DNA of 49,138 nucleotides from Mesostigma viride (GCA_009746045.1 RPFO01000274.1:1-49138), one strand, 5' to 3'; shown: positions 14,579 to 25,614, counted from the first letter of the stretch. Made by a program: numbers and translations. The notes: generated from the sequence alone by a model not told the origin.

Positions 14579-17500
14579 CGCCTGTCACCGGGTACGCGAC
14601 GGCGGACGGTGTCGTACCACTTACGAAAACCATGACACAAAACGCGGACGTCGATCAGACTCACTCCATCGTATTCTCGCAGTCGTCTAATTCGATCAAC
14701 GACGTACTCTTTCGGAGAGACTCGGACGTCTACTCTGGCGCCTTCCGTGAGCTGGTCGAGGTAGACGTCGGAGCGAACAAGGGCGCGGCGCTCGTGTGTT
14801 ACATGGACGACGGGTTCCCTAAAACTTCCGGCGACGCCATTTCGTTCGTCAACGGCGCCGTCACGAATGTCCCGCCTTCTCCCAGCGGGTTTTGGAACTT
14901 CAACAGCAACGACGGGACCAACACGGGGACATACGCGGGGGCGAGCATGTCATTTTCGAGTGGTACCGCCCCATCCGGCGCGCTCCTCACGTTGCAAGAA
15001 GACGCGGGCGGGAACAACACGTACGCGAGTGTTTCCCTTGGCGCGGAATATAACGGCGGCCTGACCGAGTTCACGATCGCGATAAACTTTACGCTGGTCG
15101 CCGACACTCAGCCTTATACTGTCGTATGGGCGTACGGCCAACCAACCGGCTCGGGACCTTGCTACTTCCTGCTCTCCGGCGCGGCCGGTAAACTAGAGCT
15201 CGCGACGAAGACTCACAAAGTGTCCCTCTCGGACGAATACGCGTTCCCCGTCGGCACTAGTTTGAACGTCATCGTGTCGAGAACGACGACCGCCACGGAC
15301 AACAACTCGCTTTTCAAAGTGTGGGTCAATGGCCAGGCGAAAACTCTGAACACGAACGAGACCCTTGCGCGCGAAGATCTGACGTCGAAAATCTTGCGCC
15401 TTGGGACGAACGTAACGTACCCGTACGGGAGCGAAGGGAAATGGGACAATCTTGCGTTCTTCAACTCTGCCCTATCCCAGCTGCAAGTGGATCGGTATCT
15501 CGGAACCTACGTGGATCCTCCCACACCCGGTGTGTGGACGTTTGACTCGAATACAGGGGCCAACACAGGTACCGCGTCAGGGTATACACTAACGTTCGCT
15601 TCCGGCGTGTCCCCTGCAAGTACGGCGCTGACTCTCGCCGAGGACGCGGGGGGGAACGAGTCCTTCGCGTCCGCGACACTCGGCGGCGACTTCAACGGCG
15701 GCACGGCGGCCTTCTCCGTGTACGCCGAATTCATGGCCACAGCGATCACGCAAGAGACCGTAGTCTGGGCCTACGGACAACCGGGTGTAGGGACCCCGTG
15801 CGTGTATCTGACCATCGACGCGAGCGGGAAGCTGTATCTGCAAACGAGCGCCGCCAGCGTTTGCACTTCGGACAACGCCACCTTGAACGCGGGCCAGACC
15901 TATCAACTTGTGGTTTCCAGGACGACGGACGCGACGAACAACAACACCTTGTTCCGTCTATGGGTCAACAATGTCGAGAAAACGTTGAATACAAACCAGA
16001 CATTGGCGCTCGAAAACTTGACGACGAAGACGTTCCGCGTCGGAACAAACACCCGATTCACCAAAGGTAGCGCCGCTCAGTGGGACAACATCAAGTTTTA
16101 TAACCAAGCGCTGACGACCAACGATGTCACGGGCGGGGTCGGGACGGAACAGTCCGTCCTCTACTATCCATTTACCGGCGGCTCGCTAGTGAGTTCCGGT
16201 ACGGACAACTCCTCTGCGACAACCCTGGTCCGCGGCGGCAACACCGAGCTCTTCTACACGTCCAACGAACTTCGGAACGGCAACGTAGGCACATTTGGAA
16301 ACGCGAGTTACTACTACTGCCCGTTCACATCGGCGATGCCGTATCTGCAGTCGTCGTGGACCGTGACGCTCACGTTCAAAGCGCCAACTGGGAGTGGTCG
16401 ACAACTCGAAGCAGAGCTGTTCCGATACGGCAACTCTTCAACAACGGCGGTCCGTCTGTACTGCACGAGCGACCTCCAACTCAGGGTGCAGAGTCTTGGC
16501 GGGGCGGGGACGGGGACCCAAGTCTTCACGAGTGTCCCCGCTTTGTCCCAAGGCACGACGTACCGCATCGCCTTCACGCACGTGAACGGGGCCGGGAGCA
16601 CCTCCACGCGCTTCTTCTTGTGGATCAACGGGGTCAAGTACCTCCAGTCGAACACCGTCACCGTCCCCAGCCAGACGTTGACGACTCCGGGGTTGTACGT
16701 TGGAAACGTCGATGGCCAATTTGCCGCCAGTCAATCGTCTTGGGACAATGTGCGCTTGTTCGGCCGAGAGTTAACGACTCAAGAGATCACAGACATCGCA
16801 AATAACGTGTACCCCGTATCGGCGACAGTTCCGACGGCAGTAGGTCAGTGGACGTTCAACGATCTGGCGGGAACGAACACGGGAACACAAACGGAGGCGT
16901 TGGCCATCACGAACATGAGCACGTCCACCGCCGGTGCGGTAGGCTCTCTGGTGACGACGACCGACGCTGGGTTGAACACTCATTACGCCCAGGCGACCCT
17001 CGGGGCTGGCTACACGGCTGGTCTAGGCTCCTTCACGATCATGACGGACATATACTTCGACAGTCTCTCCGGTGCCAACCAAACCAACATTTGGGCGTAC
17101 GGAGACGTCACGTCTGGCGGAGACGGCCACTTCTGTTACGTGAACGGGAGCACGGGGATCGAAGGTCGTCTACAGATCGGGTCCGGAAATGCGATGGTGA
17201 ACACAACGGATGTCTTTACGTTCGCGACGGGGCGATGGTACAACGTGATTGTCTCTCGCACGTCAGATAATACGAGCAACAACACGCTCATCAAACTATG
17301 GGTAGACGGTGTCGCGAAGACGTTGAACACGAATCAGACGATCAAGTTCTCGAACATCACGAACAAAGCGTTCCGCCTCGGGACCAACCTTCGTTACAAC
17401 TCTTGTCACGCGTGTCGATGGGATAACGTCAGGTATTTCAACCAGGCGTTCACCCAATCCATCGTCGATTCGATTCTCGGCCTCTCGGTTCCGGGCATAT

Positions 17501-20500
17501 CCATTTCCCCTATCGGGAAATGGGACTTTGCGCTGAACGACGGTACAAACACCGGGTCGGGTACGGGAGGGACGCTCACGTCCTCGTCGAACGCGGTTCC
17601 TTCGGCGGGCAAACTCTCCATAACAGAGGATTTTGGGGGAAACTCGAAGTACGCGACCGTAGCTCTGGGATCCGAGTTTTCCGCGTCCGACTTTTCCGTC
17701 TCGTTGGACTTCACCCGTCTGAGTTCCACGAACGCGTTCACTTGCATATGGGCGTATGGAGAGCCAGGAACGGGAACGGCGTGTCATTACGTGCTGGTGG
17801 ACAACACCGGCAAACTTCTCATATGCGACGACGTCAACCAAGTCGCGACGTCTGACGACTTCGCGTTCAATCTATCTTCGACATACAACCTCGTAGTCGC
17901 CCGGACGAGCGTCACAACGAGCAACAACACGTTGTTCAAAGTGTGGATCAACGGCGTGGCTAAGACGTTGAAGACCACTCCTGTTTTGACGCGTCACGTG
18001 CTCACGACGAAGGAGTTCCGCATCGGCACGAACGCGCGATACACCGTCTCCAACCAAGCGAGGTGGGACAATATCCGGTTCTTGAACAGCGTGGCCACGC
18101 AGACAGACGTCAACTACTTGTACACTCCCACATCAACTCCTTCCGCGACGGGTTTGTGGAATTTCGACGCTTCGAGCGGGGCTAACACGGGCACCGCGTC
18201 CGCGTACAGTTTGACGTTCTCCTCTCCGGCGTTGTTCGAAACCGGCAAACTGAGGCTGCCCGAGGACGAAGGCGGGAACACGCAATACGGATCCGTCCTT
18301 CTCTCGGGAGCGTACTCGGGCGGCTCTGGTGCGTTCACGATCGGCGTGGAGTTCCGTATCGATACGGACACGCAACGAGGCGCGTGTCTGTGGTCCTTGG
18401 GCGAGCCTGGCACGGCGACCCCGTGCCACTACCTGATCGTGGATTCGAACAGGAAATTGTGGCTGGCGTCCTCCTCTGTTGAGGCGTGTACGAGCGACGA
18501 TCTGACGCTCGCAGTAGGACGCACGTACCGCATCGTCGTATCGCGGACTACGGACGCGACGAACAATAACACCTTGTTCCGTCTCACGGTGGATGGCGAA
18601 TCCAAGACTCTCCAATCCTCTCCTTCGCTCGCTTCCGAGACTTTGGCTTCTAAGGAGTTGCGCGTGGGAACGAACGCGCGTTTCAAATCCACCAACCACG
18701 CGAGTTGGGACAACGTGCGGTTCTGGGATCAGAGTCTTTCCGCGCAAGAAGTCAGTGACGTGTTGGACTTGTCCAAAGCCTACAACCCCGCGGTGGCCTC
18801 CGTCTATTTCATGGACACTTCCGCCGGTCAGAGCAACCGAGGGGGGGTTTACACTGGCTCGTTCGACGCTCTCTCTGGCCTGCAATTCAACGACAGGTTC
18901 AACGAGTCGAGTCGCTACTGGTTGGCGTCGACCAGAGACGATTTGGGTCTGTGGAGGCTGTACCTCAGCACTGGGGCCAAACGTCCGAGGAATTTGTCCG
19001 AGATGACCCGGCTTTCCACTTCGAACTGCTTTTCCGCGGGGGTCTGGAGAGACCCTGACGAGACACAACTGCTAGGCGGCGAAGTTCTCGGCCGTTGGTC
19101 GTTCACGAGCGACTCGGGGAACAACTTGGGATCCGGTGGCACTGCCACCATCGTCCCAGTGGCCCCTGCTACGATCTCGGGAGGCGTGCTGTCATGTCCG
19201 GCCTCTTCTACCACGGGAGCCTACGCATACCTACCGGGAACCTTTCCAAACAACGAGAGCCCGTTTTCGATCGCGTTTCGCCTGAAAACGAGCGGAAGCG
19301 GCGCCGTGCTCGGGTACGGCGACGCGGCGAACTTCTTACAGGTCGTCGTGAGCAGCGGGATCACGATTCATGCTCGTCGGGACGGGCTGGGCGGCGCGCA
19401 AGGGAGCAGCGTCGCGGTGACCGTCGGAGGAGGCGTCACTGTCAACGACGGCGCGTATCACTCGATCTGCGTCACGGTACTGTCAGACGGGACAACGGCG
19501 ACGTTTCGATGCACGGTCGATGGATTCGTTAGCTCGGACGTCACTCTTTCGAGCCCGAACCTCCCCTCCTTGCCCACCTTGTTCCTGGGAGGAAGGGACG
19601 CGATCTGGACTTCTCCCGCGTTCGAGATGGACGAGATCGTGATTTGTCTCGGGGAGCGAGGCGCGCTCCGCCCCATCCGTCTTGCCATCGCGGTCAACGA
19701 CCCTTACACGAGGTCGGGTCTTGGCAGGAACGACAGGGATATGGTCCAGGTCCACGGGCACGTGATGGGCAGTTTTCAATGGGACTCGCTGGGAGACCAA
19801 GCCATGAGCACGTCGACGACGTCTGCGTCCGTTCTGGCGAACGTGAACTTCTCCGCGGACGGATTGACGGCTACGGAGAGCGGGGTCGACGGATCCTCCG
19901 TCGTTTACATGAAGGACTACTTGTCCAACGGCAAGTTCTACTTCGAGTTCGATCTCGCGGGAGTCACGACGGGAACCCTCCACGTGGGAGTGAGTCGTTT
20001 TGACGGAGGTGGTCAGACGTTTTCACTCGCGCCTGTCACGTCGGCCGACGGAACCTACATGTTCGCCTTCGACACGGTCGTCAACAAGATCTGGATCGGA
20101 CGAAACGGGGTATGGGACGGATCCGCGGACCCGGCAAACGGCACCGGGGGCGTTTCCATCACGGCGTCGAAGAAGTATTGGCTTTTCGTCAATCTCCCCA
20201 TCGGGAGTGCGGTCGACACAAGGACCGTCGCGAAGTACGCCGTCCCCGCGGGCTTTTCGTGGTACGCGTATCCGGACGACGACCGAAACGTGGCCACGAG
20301 GACCACCTTCGGCGTCGTCCACCCGACGTGGGACCAGTACACGGTGGCAGGCGCCCCGGCCCTCGACACGGTTCTGATGAAACCGGCTTCGGACTTCGAC
20401 GAGCTGTACACGTTGAACGGAAGCTACGGGCTCGTGAAAGGGACGGAAGCAGAGCACGCGCGCATGTGCGTGTTCACGGACATCCGTTTCGACGCCGGGC

Positions 20501-21048
20501 AAAACTTCAAGATCCTGTTCCAGTACCAGCAGACGGGCGTGCGGCCTCTCGATATCACGACGGGGGTGGCCATAATAGACGACTCGACCAGGCCGTTTCC
20601 TTACGATAACGTACTCAGCGTGACGGATCCGGAATCGAACGTGCAAGGGAGGTACCTCAACTACGGCAGCGGCGACCGCTTGGCTCTGGCCATGTTCGCG
20701 CCGGCCGGCGGGGTAGGGAAGTTTTATCATTGTCAAGGCCTTGGCTTCCAACGCAACATAGTGTCGCTGGGCGGGTCTCAGTACGTCCCGAACACGGGAG
20801 AGCCGTTTTGGGTAGCTTTTGAGAGAATAGGGGGGGAGATCAGACAGTACCTTTCCACCAGCAGGGACAAACCGTTCCGAGTATCCGAGATGATCCCCAT
20901 GATTTCGAGCACCACGACCGCCACGGGTGGCGCAGGGTGCACCGCGAACGCATACGCGCATCCCGCCGACTTCTCCGGCGCCGTGCGGTTCGTGTTCGCC
21001 GGCGTGTCGGCCATAGGCAGCGTTTATCTCTGCGGGGCTATTTCGTAA
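14575..21048 (+). CDS. giant LamG-repeat and SPRY-like fibre/adhesin protein, 2157 aa
   Basis: About seven concanavalin-A/LamG-like repeats of some 200 residues, each opening W-x-F...GxNTGT, with a WAYGxPxxGxxC strand, a VSRTTxATNNNTLFxxWVNG block and a closing WDNxxFxN. Residues about 104-312, 320-520, 530-742, 757-968, 981-1180, 1194-1400 and 1507-1695. A SPRY-like domain follows (about 1742-1910; GKFYFEFDLAG, KIWIGRNGVW), then a C-terminal beta domain. No membrane helix is seen. Such repeats bind glycans or proteins, so a virion fibre or host-attachment role is inferred. The ATG overlaps the preceding stop (ATGA); it may instead be the frame-shifted continuation of 12810-14578. The long open frame argues against general decay. 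Confidence 0.8.
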   Translation: MTPVTGYATADGVVPLTKTMTQNADVDQTHSIVFSQSSNSINDVLFRRDSDVYSGAFRELVEVDVGANKGAALVCYMDDGFPKTSGDAISFVNGAVTNVPPSPSGFWNFNSNDGTNTGTYAGASMSFSSGTAPSGALLTLQEDAGGNNTYASVSLGAEYNGGLTEFTIAINFTLVADTQPYTVVWAYGQPTGSGPCYFLLSGAAGKLELATKTHKVSLSDEYAFPVGTSLNVIVSRTTTATDNNSLFKVWVNGQAKTLNTNETLAREDLTSKILRLGTNVTYPYGSEGKWDNLAFFNSALSQLQVDRYLGTYVDPPTPGVWTFDSNTGANTGTASGYTLTFASGVSPASTALTLAEDAGGNESFASATLGGDFNGGTAAFSVYAEFMATAITQETVVWAYGQPGVGTPCVYLTIDASGKLYLQTSAASVCTSDNATLNAGQTYQLVVSRTTDATNNNTLFRLWVNNVEKTLNTNQTLALENLTTKTFRVGTNTRFTKGSAAQWDNIKFYNQALTTNDVTGGVGTEQSVLYYPFTGGSLVSSGTDNSSATTLVRGGNTELFYTSNELRNGNVGTFGNASYYYCPFTSAMPYLQSSWTVTLTFKAPTGSGRQLEAELFRYGNSSTTAVRLYCTSDLQLRVQSLGGAGTGTQVFTSVPALSQGTTYRIAFTHVNGAGSTSTRFFLWINGVKYLQSNTVTVPSQTLTTPGLYVGNVDGQFAASQSSWDNVRLFGRELTTQEITDIANNVYPVSATVPTAVGQWTFNDLAGTNTGTQTEALAITNMSTSTAGAVGSLVTTTDAGLNTHYAQATLGAGYTAGLGSFTIMTDIYFDSLSGANQTNIWAYGDVTSGGDGHFCYVNGSTGIEGRLQIGSGNAMVNTTDVFTFATGRWYNVIVSRTSDNTSNNTLIKLWVDGVAKTLNTNQTIKFSNITNKAFRLGTNLRYNSCHACRWDNVRYFNQAFTQSIVDSILGLSVPGISISPIGKWDFALNDGTNTGSGTGGTLTSSSNAVPSAGKLSITEDFGGNSKYATVALGSEFSASDFSVSLDFTRLSSTNAFTCIWAYGEPGTGTACHYVLVDNTGKLLICDDVNQVATSDDFAFNLSSTYNLVVARTSVTTSNNTLFKVWINGVAKTLKTTPVLTRHVLTTKEFRIGTNARYTVSNQARWDNIRFLNSVATQTDVNYLYTPTSTPSATGLWNFDASSGANTGTASAYSLTFSSPALFETGKLRLPEDEGGNTQYGSVLLSGAYSGGSGAFTIGVEFRIDTDTQRGACLWSLGEPGTATPCHYLIVDSNRKLWLASSSVEACTSDDLTLAVGRTYRIVVSRTTDATNNNTLFRLTVDGESKTLQSSPSLASETLASKELRVGTNARFKSTNHASWDNVRFWDQSLSAQEVSDVLDLSKAYNPAVASVYFMDTSAGQSNRGGVYTGSFDALSGLQFNDRFNESSRYWLASTRDDLGLWRLYLSTGAKRPRNLSEMTRLSTSNCFSAGVWRDPDETQLLGGEVLGRWSFTSDSGNNLGSGGTATIVPVAPATISGGVLSCPASSTTGAYAYLPGTFPNNESPFSIAFRLKTSGSGAVLGYGDAANFLQVVVSSGITIHARRDGLGGAQGSSVAVTVGGGVTVNDGAYHSICVTVLSDGTTATFRCTVDGFVSSDVTLSSPNLPSLPTLFLGGRDAIWTSPAFEMDEIVICLGERGALRPIRLAIAVNDPYTRSGLGRNDRDMVQVHGHVMGSFQWDSLGDQAMSTSTTSASVLANVNFSADGLTATESGVDGSSVVYMKDYLSNGKFYFEFDLAGVTTGTLHVGVSRFDGGGQTFSLAPVTSADGTYMFAFDTVVNKIWIGRNGVWDGSADPANGTGGVSITASKKYWLFVNLPIGSAVDTRTVAKYAVPAGFSWYAYPDDDRNVATRTTFGVVHPTWDQYTVAGAPALDTVLMKPASDFDELYTLNGSYGLVKGTEAEHARMCVFTDIRFDAGQNFKILFQYQQTGVRPLDITTGVAIIDDSTRPFPYDNVLSVTDPESNVQGRYLNYGSGDRLALAMFAPAGGVGKFYHCQGLGFQRNIVSLGGSQYVPNTGEPFWVAFERIGGEIRQYLSTSRDKPFRVSEMIPMISSTTTATGGAGCTANAYAHPADFSGAVRFVFAGVSAIGSVYLCGAIS
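14880..19660 (+). repeat. tandem LamG-domain coding repeats
   Basis: DNA-level repetition accompanies the protein repeats, for example ACGACGGACGCGACGAACAA recurs in repeats 2 and 6 (about 15920 and 18550). Approximate repeat starts: 14887, 15532, 16161, 16849, 17518, 18157, 19096. Repeats 2 and 6 look closest; 3 and 7 are the most diverged. Confidence 0.75.
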
Positions 21049-21089
21049 ACTTTTTTTTTTGTGTCATTAATAAATTCCGTGTTCCGAAC
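21049..21089. promoter_or_regulatory. T10 run and AT-rich promoter
   Basis: Directly after the giant gene's stop comes T10 (21051-21060), then GTGTCATTAATAAATTCC before the next ATG. NCLDV early messages often end near T-rich signals, and AT-rich words mark promoters in this window, so both roles are possible. Confidence 0.4.
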
Positions 21090-21968
21090 ATGACCACCAC
21101 CGCCGGGACCCTTCGCACGCGCTCGCTCATGCTGCAAAATGATATGGCGCTAGGGCCCGAGGTGGGCGAGTTTCAAATCGTCGTCGATAACCAGAATCTG
21201 GCCATTAGGCGGTACGCCGCGCTAGGAACCTACGAGGATATCCAGAACTTCTCCACCGATCTTGTCCAGGGTCCCTCCGGCGGGGAGCCCCTGGGCACGT
21301 TCGTGTTCCAGCGAGACGTTCTGATAGCTCCCACGAAAAGCGTCACGATATCCGACGGGGGAAAAGTGTTCTTACAATCCGCGCCCGCCACGCCGTACGA
21401 TGCCGTCAACAAGGAGTACATCGACAGTCTAGCTCCTAGCGTTTTGAACGGGGTGTCCGATGTCGACATCGTGAACCCGACGACGGGGCAAGTGCTCAGT
21501 TACGATAACGGCACGTGGACGAACTCGACCGTGTACACCCCCGTCGGGACGGAGACGTTCCACTACACCGGGAACGAGCTCGACGGAAACGCCACCGTCA
21601 CGATGACATGTGGAGCCCCGTACGGAAGCGGCAACAACATTCTCCTACCGGCCCTTCCTTTCTCCCTGGCCGTCGACAAAATCGGGATCAGTGCGCTGAA
21701 CGTCCCTTCGAAACCGTCCCTGACGCACGATTTCGTCGTTACGGTCCATCGTATCGGAGGCGTGGGCGGAAGTTTCTTCGACACAGTCAGCATCGCGGAC
21801 AGCGCGAAGGTTCTGGTGGGCGGCAAGTCCGCCGTCGTAGGTTCTAAGACTCTCGCATCCGTCCAAAATATCCTAGCCGGCGAATCTGTCTACATCACCT
21901 TGAGCGGTTACAACTCGGACGGAAACATCGTCGGCGTGGCAGTTCAGCTAGGTGGCCACCGTCTCTGA
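21090..21968 (+). CDS. fibre-like structural protein, 292 aa
   Basis: MTTTAGTLRTRSLMLQNDMA opens the protein. Residues about 75-145 give RDVLIAPTKSVTISDGGKV, then YDAVNKEYIDSLAPSVLNG, VSDVDIVNPTTGQVLSYDNG. The AVNKEYID linker plus SDVDxxxxxxGxxLxYxxGxW is typical of phage-style tail-fibre/baseplate-attached proteins and matches the module shared with 11667-14578. The C-terminal 150 residues are a beta domain. It is probably an accessory fibre or adaptor of the same surface structure as the LamG protein. Confidence 0.65.
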   Translation: MTTTAGTLRTRSLMLQNDMALGPEVGEFQIVVDNQNLAIRRYAALGTYEDIQNFSTDLVQGPSGGEPLGTFVFQRDVLIAPTKSVTISDGGKVFLQSAPATPYDAVNKEYIDSLAPSVLNGVSDVDIVNPTTGQVLSYDNGTWTNSTVYTPVGTETFHYTGNELDGNATVTMTCGAPYGSGNNILLPALPFSLAVDKIGISALNVPSKPSLTHDFVVTVHRIGGVGGSFFDTVSIADSAKVLVGGKSAVVGSKTLASVQNILAGESVYITLSGYNSDGNIVGVAVQLGGHRL

Positions 21969-21997
21969 GCGCTCTCGCCTCCATCAGAAACAAATAA

Positions 21998-23430
21998 ATG
22001 ACCGCCTACCCTAGCCCGATGGAACCCTCTCCCCCACCCTCGAAGATGGACGTCACACCCACCGACCGAGCGATGGCGATCGCCTTGAGAACTTACCACC
22101 GCCCTTTGGGAGCAAAAGGGCTGGAGACGTGGGAACAAGTCGTCGATCGCGTGATCTCGCACCAGCGCTGGCTCTGGGTGAGAGCGCAAGGCGGCAACCT
22201 TTCCGAAGAGCAGGAGGCCGAGTTGGACGAAATTCGCTCGCTGATACTGACGAGGCGTGTAGCTCCTGCCGGGAGGACGCTGTGGCTCGGCGGGACCGAG
22301 TTGTCGCGCAGGAGGGAATCGTCCATGTTCAACTGCGCCTTCACGAACGTGGAGACCGTGTACGACGTCGTCGACGTCACGTGGCTCTTGCTACAGGGGT
22401 GCGGGGTCGGTTTCGCGCCCGTCACGGGGACCTTGAACGGTTTCCGCAACGCCATCGACGATATCCGCGTCATTCGTTCCAAGAGGACGACCAAGGGGGG
22501 GAGAGAGATCAACAAGGAGACGTTCGACCCCGACTCTGGCACTTGGACGATCAGCATCGGCGATTCGGCAATCGCGTGGGCCAAGAGCATCGGCAAACTT
22601 CTGGCAGGCAAATTTCCAGCCAAGAGCCTCGTCATCGACCTGAGCGAGATCCGCCCTGCAGGAGAGAGGCTTTCGGGGTACGCGTGGACCTCGAGTGGCG
22701 ACTCCCAGATCGCCGTGGCGTTCGAGAAGATCGCCAGACTCCTCTCCAAGCGCGCCGACCAGCTCCTCACGAAGATGGACATCATGGACGTCGTGAACCA
22801 CATCGGCACGATCCTGAGCAGTCGCCGGTCCGCCGAGATCGCTCTGTTGGACTATGGCGGTCCGGAATGGCGCGAGTTTGCGTACGCCAAGAAGGAGTTC
22901 TGGAAGGACAACCCTCACAGGCAGCAGTCGAACAACAGCCTGGTGTTCCGCTCCAAGCCATCTACCGACCAGCTGAAGGAGATCTTCGACATCATGATCG
23001 AGTCCGGAGGCAGCGAGCCCGGGTTCATCAACATGGAGTCCGCGCTTCGACGGGCTCCGTGGTGCCGAGGCGTCAACCCCTGCGCCGAGATTTTGCTCGG
23101 GAACAAGTCCTTCTGCAACCTGTCAGAGGTGAACCTGGCCGCGTTTCGGGCAGGAGATAAGGGCGGGTTGGAGAGGGCGCTCGTCCTGGCGGCGCGGATG
23201 AACTACCGCCAGACGTGCGTCGACCTCCGCGACGAGATCCTGCAAGAGGCATGGCACCTCAACAACGCCTTTCTCCACCTGTGCGGGGTCGGCCTGACCG
23301 GCATCGTCACTCGCCCCGATATGCAGTCGTACGACTTCAGAAGGATGAAGAACATCGTCGTCAGCGCCGCCTACTCGATGGCTAACGAACTCAAGAGCCC
23401 GCTGCCGAAGAACGTGACCACCGTCAAGCC
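21998..23430 (+). pseudogene. nrdJ: class II ribonucleotide reductase, 5' part (split by transposon)
   Basis: Adenosylcobalamin-dependent, monomeric ribonucleoside-triphosphate reductase, which would make dNTPs without oxygen or a small subunit. Seen: WLGGTELSRRRESSMFNCAF (first redox Cys), LLLQGCGVGFAPVTG, NPCAEILLGNKSFCNLSEVN (active-site Cys and Glu, with the second redox Cys) and the conserved TVKP at the break. There is no ATP-cone. AT-rich ACAAATAA precedes the ATG. The frame is in register with 32709-33336: with one GCC removed, the total is 2061 bases, or 686 residues, near the 739 of the Lactobacillus enzyme. As it stands the gene is broken, and translation would run into the transposon to 23518. 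Confidence 0.8.
23428..23430. repeat. target-site duplication GCC (left)
   Basis: Three bases before the terminal repeat, repeated at 32706-32708. The boundary is ambiguous by one base because the flanking C/G could extend the inverted repeat. Confidence 0.6.
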
Positions 23431-23459
23431 GGGTGGTTTTACCGGATTAGGATACATTT
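23431..23459 (+). repeat. left terminal inverted repeat
   Basis: 29 bases starting GGGTGGTTTTACCGGATTAG, an exact inverted match to 32677-32705. A second AGGATACATTTG follows at about 23468. Confidence 0.85.
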
Positions 23460-23519
23460 TTTTGTCTAGGATACATTTGATGCAGTGTGCAGTTTTCAGA
23501 TGTGTTTGTGGGGGTTGAT

Positions 23520-24182
23520 TGCGCCTAGCATGCATTTTATTGAAGCAATGAGTTTCCCAAGATATACATTATATAAACTAAGACAATTGACCCATTAACG
23601 CAATGAGACAACATCAATGAGACAACATATGCCAATTGAAGGCTGCCCGCAACTTTATTCCAAGCTCATTATTATATGATTCCAAGACCATAACTCTTCC
23701 AAGACCGTACATCTTCAAGATATAGCACTACAGACACCCACGCGGCTTCCGCGGTCATCACGCTCCTCCTCCAAGACAACTCAACCTTACAGGACGCTGG
23801 GCCATCATACGTCCGGAATAATTGTGTCACTTATTACATAACCAAACTTTTTGAGGGATCGCCACGGTTGCATGGTTTCAACACATGCGCCCTGCACTCA
23901 TGTGCATCAAAGGTGTTGCGTAGTGCCAACTCAGTGTCAAAGAACTGATTCAATAATATTTCCCGTATGGCCATGAAGGCCCACATGAGTTAAACATGGC
24001 CGAGAGTGATTGCATCATCCTTCTTGGCGACATCGGTCTTGACGACGTCGATGGGGAAGACGGCAGCACCTGCATGTGAACAAAAGAATCCATGAACTGT
24101 GGCATCCAAAGGCAACAACATATTAGCATCCCATTGAACACGCAGCCACGCTGACCCGGCCATCCAGCCGCCCACGCAGCCA
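23520..24182. other. transposon left flank without a recognised gene
   Basis: AT-richer sequence between the left terminal repeat and the minisatellite. All frames contain frequent stops. It includes the direct repeats ATGAGACAACAT at about 23603 and 23618. Nothing further can be supported. Confidence 0.4.
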
Positions 24183-25553
24183 CAGAGCCAGCCAGCCACG
24201 CAGTGACGCACCCACCCAGCCACACATCCACGCATCCACGCACCCGGCACCCCACCCCCCCCCCAGCCAGCCACGCAGCCACGCAGCCACGCAGCCACGC
24301 AGCAGCGCAGCCACGCAGCCACACAGCCACGCACCCTCCTTTCCAGCCACGCAGCCACGCAGCCACGCAGCCACGCAGCCACGCAGCCACGCAGCCACGC
24401 AGCCACGCAGCCACGCAGCCACGCAGCCACGCAGCCACGCAGCCACGCAGCCACGCAGCCACGCAGCCACGCAGCAGCGCAGCTACGCAGCCACACAGCC
24501 ACGCACCCTCCTTTCCAGCCAAGCAGCCACGCAGCCACGCAGCCACGCAGCAGCGCAGCCACGCAGCCACACAGCCACGCACCCTCCTTTCCAGCCACGC
24601 AGCCACGCAGCCACGCAGCAGCGCAGCCACGCAGCCACACAGCCACGCACCCTCCTTTCCAGCCAAGCAGCCACGCAGCCACGCAGCCACACAGCCACGC
24701 AGCCACGCAGCCACGCAGCAGCGCAGCCACGCAGCCACACAGCCACGCAGCAGCGCAGCCACGCAGCCACGCAGCCACGCAGCCACGCAGCAGCGCAGCC
24801 ACGCAGCAGCGCAGCCACGCAGCCACACAGCCACGCACCCTCCTTTCCAGCCACGCAGCCACGCAGCCACGCAGCCACGCAGCCACGCAGCCACGCAGCC
24901 ACGCAGCCACGCAGCAGCGCAGCCACGCAGCCACACAGCCACGCACCCTCCTTTCCAGCCAAGCAGCCACGCAGCCACGCAGCCACGCAGCCACGCAGCC
25001 ACGCAGCAGCGCAGCCACGCAGCCACACAGCCACGCAGCCACGCAGCCACGCAGCCACGCAGCCACGCAGCCACGCAGCCACGCAGCCACGCAGCCATGC
25101 AGCCACGCAGCCACGCAGCAGCGCAGCCACGCAGCCACACAGCCACGCACCCTCCTTTCCAGCCACGCAGCCACGCAGCCACGCAGCCACGCAGCCACGC
25201 AGCAGCGCAGCCACGCAGCCACACAGCCACGCACCCTCCTTTCCAGCCAAGCAGCCACGCAGCCACGCAGCCACGCAGCAGCGCAGCCACGCAGCCACAC
25301 AGCCACGCACCCTCCTTTCCAGCCAAGCAGCCACGCAGCCACGCAGCCACGCAGCCACGCAGCCACGCAGCCACGCAGCCACGCAGCCACGCAGCCACGC
25401 AGCCACGCAGCAGCGCAGCCACGCAGCCACACAGCCACGCACCCTCCTTTCCAGCCAAGCAGCCACGCAGCCACGCAGCAGCGCAGCCACGCAGCCACAC
25501 AGCCACGCACCCTCCTTTCCAGCCAAGCAGCCACGCAGTCACACAGTCAAATC
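24183..25553. repeat. (CAGCCACG)n minisatellite, about 1.4 kb
   Basis: Dozens of 8-bp CAGCCACG units interspersed with CAGCAGCG and CAGCCACA variants and a recurring spacer with CACCCTCCTTTCCAGCC. Higher-order blocks recur at irregular lengths. All six frames stay open simply because the unit lacks stops, so the long ORFs here are artefacts. Confidence 0.9.
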
Positions 25554-25614
25554 CCCCCTACACCCCCCCCCCACACACACCCCCACCCCACCCACTCAAC
25601 ACTACACGAATGAC

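Noticed and set aside
20023-20961. 312-codon minus-strand ORF
   Set aside because: Shadow of the SPRY-like and C-terminal part of the LamG protein.
11667-21968. Integrated bacteriophage tail-fibre operon
   Set aside because: The fibre-type modules are phage-like, but the neighbours are NCLDV-type replication genes and the same strand and promoter style continues on both sides, so modular exchange is more likely than a prophage.
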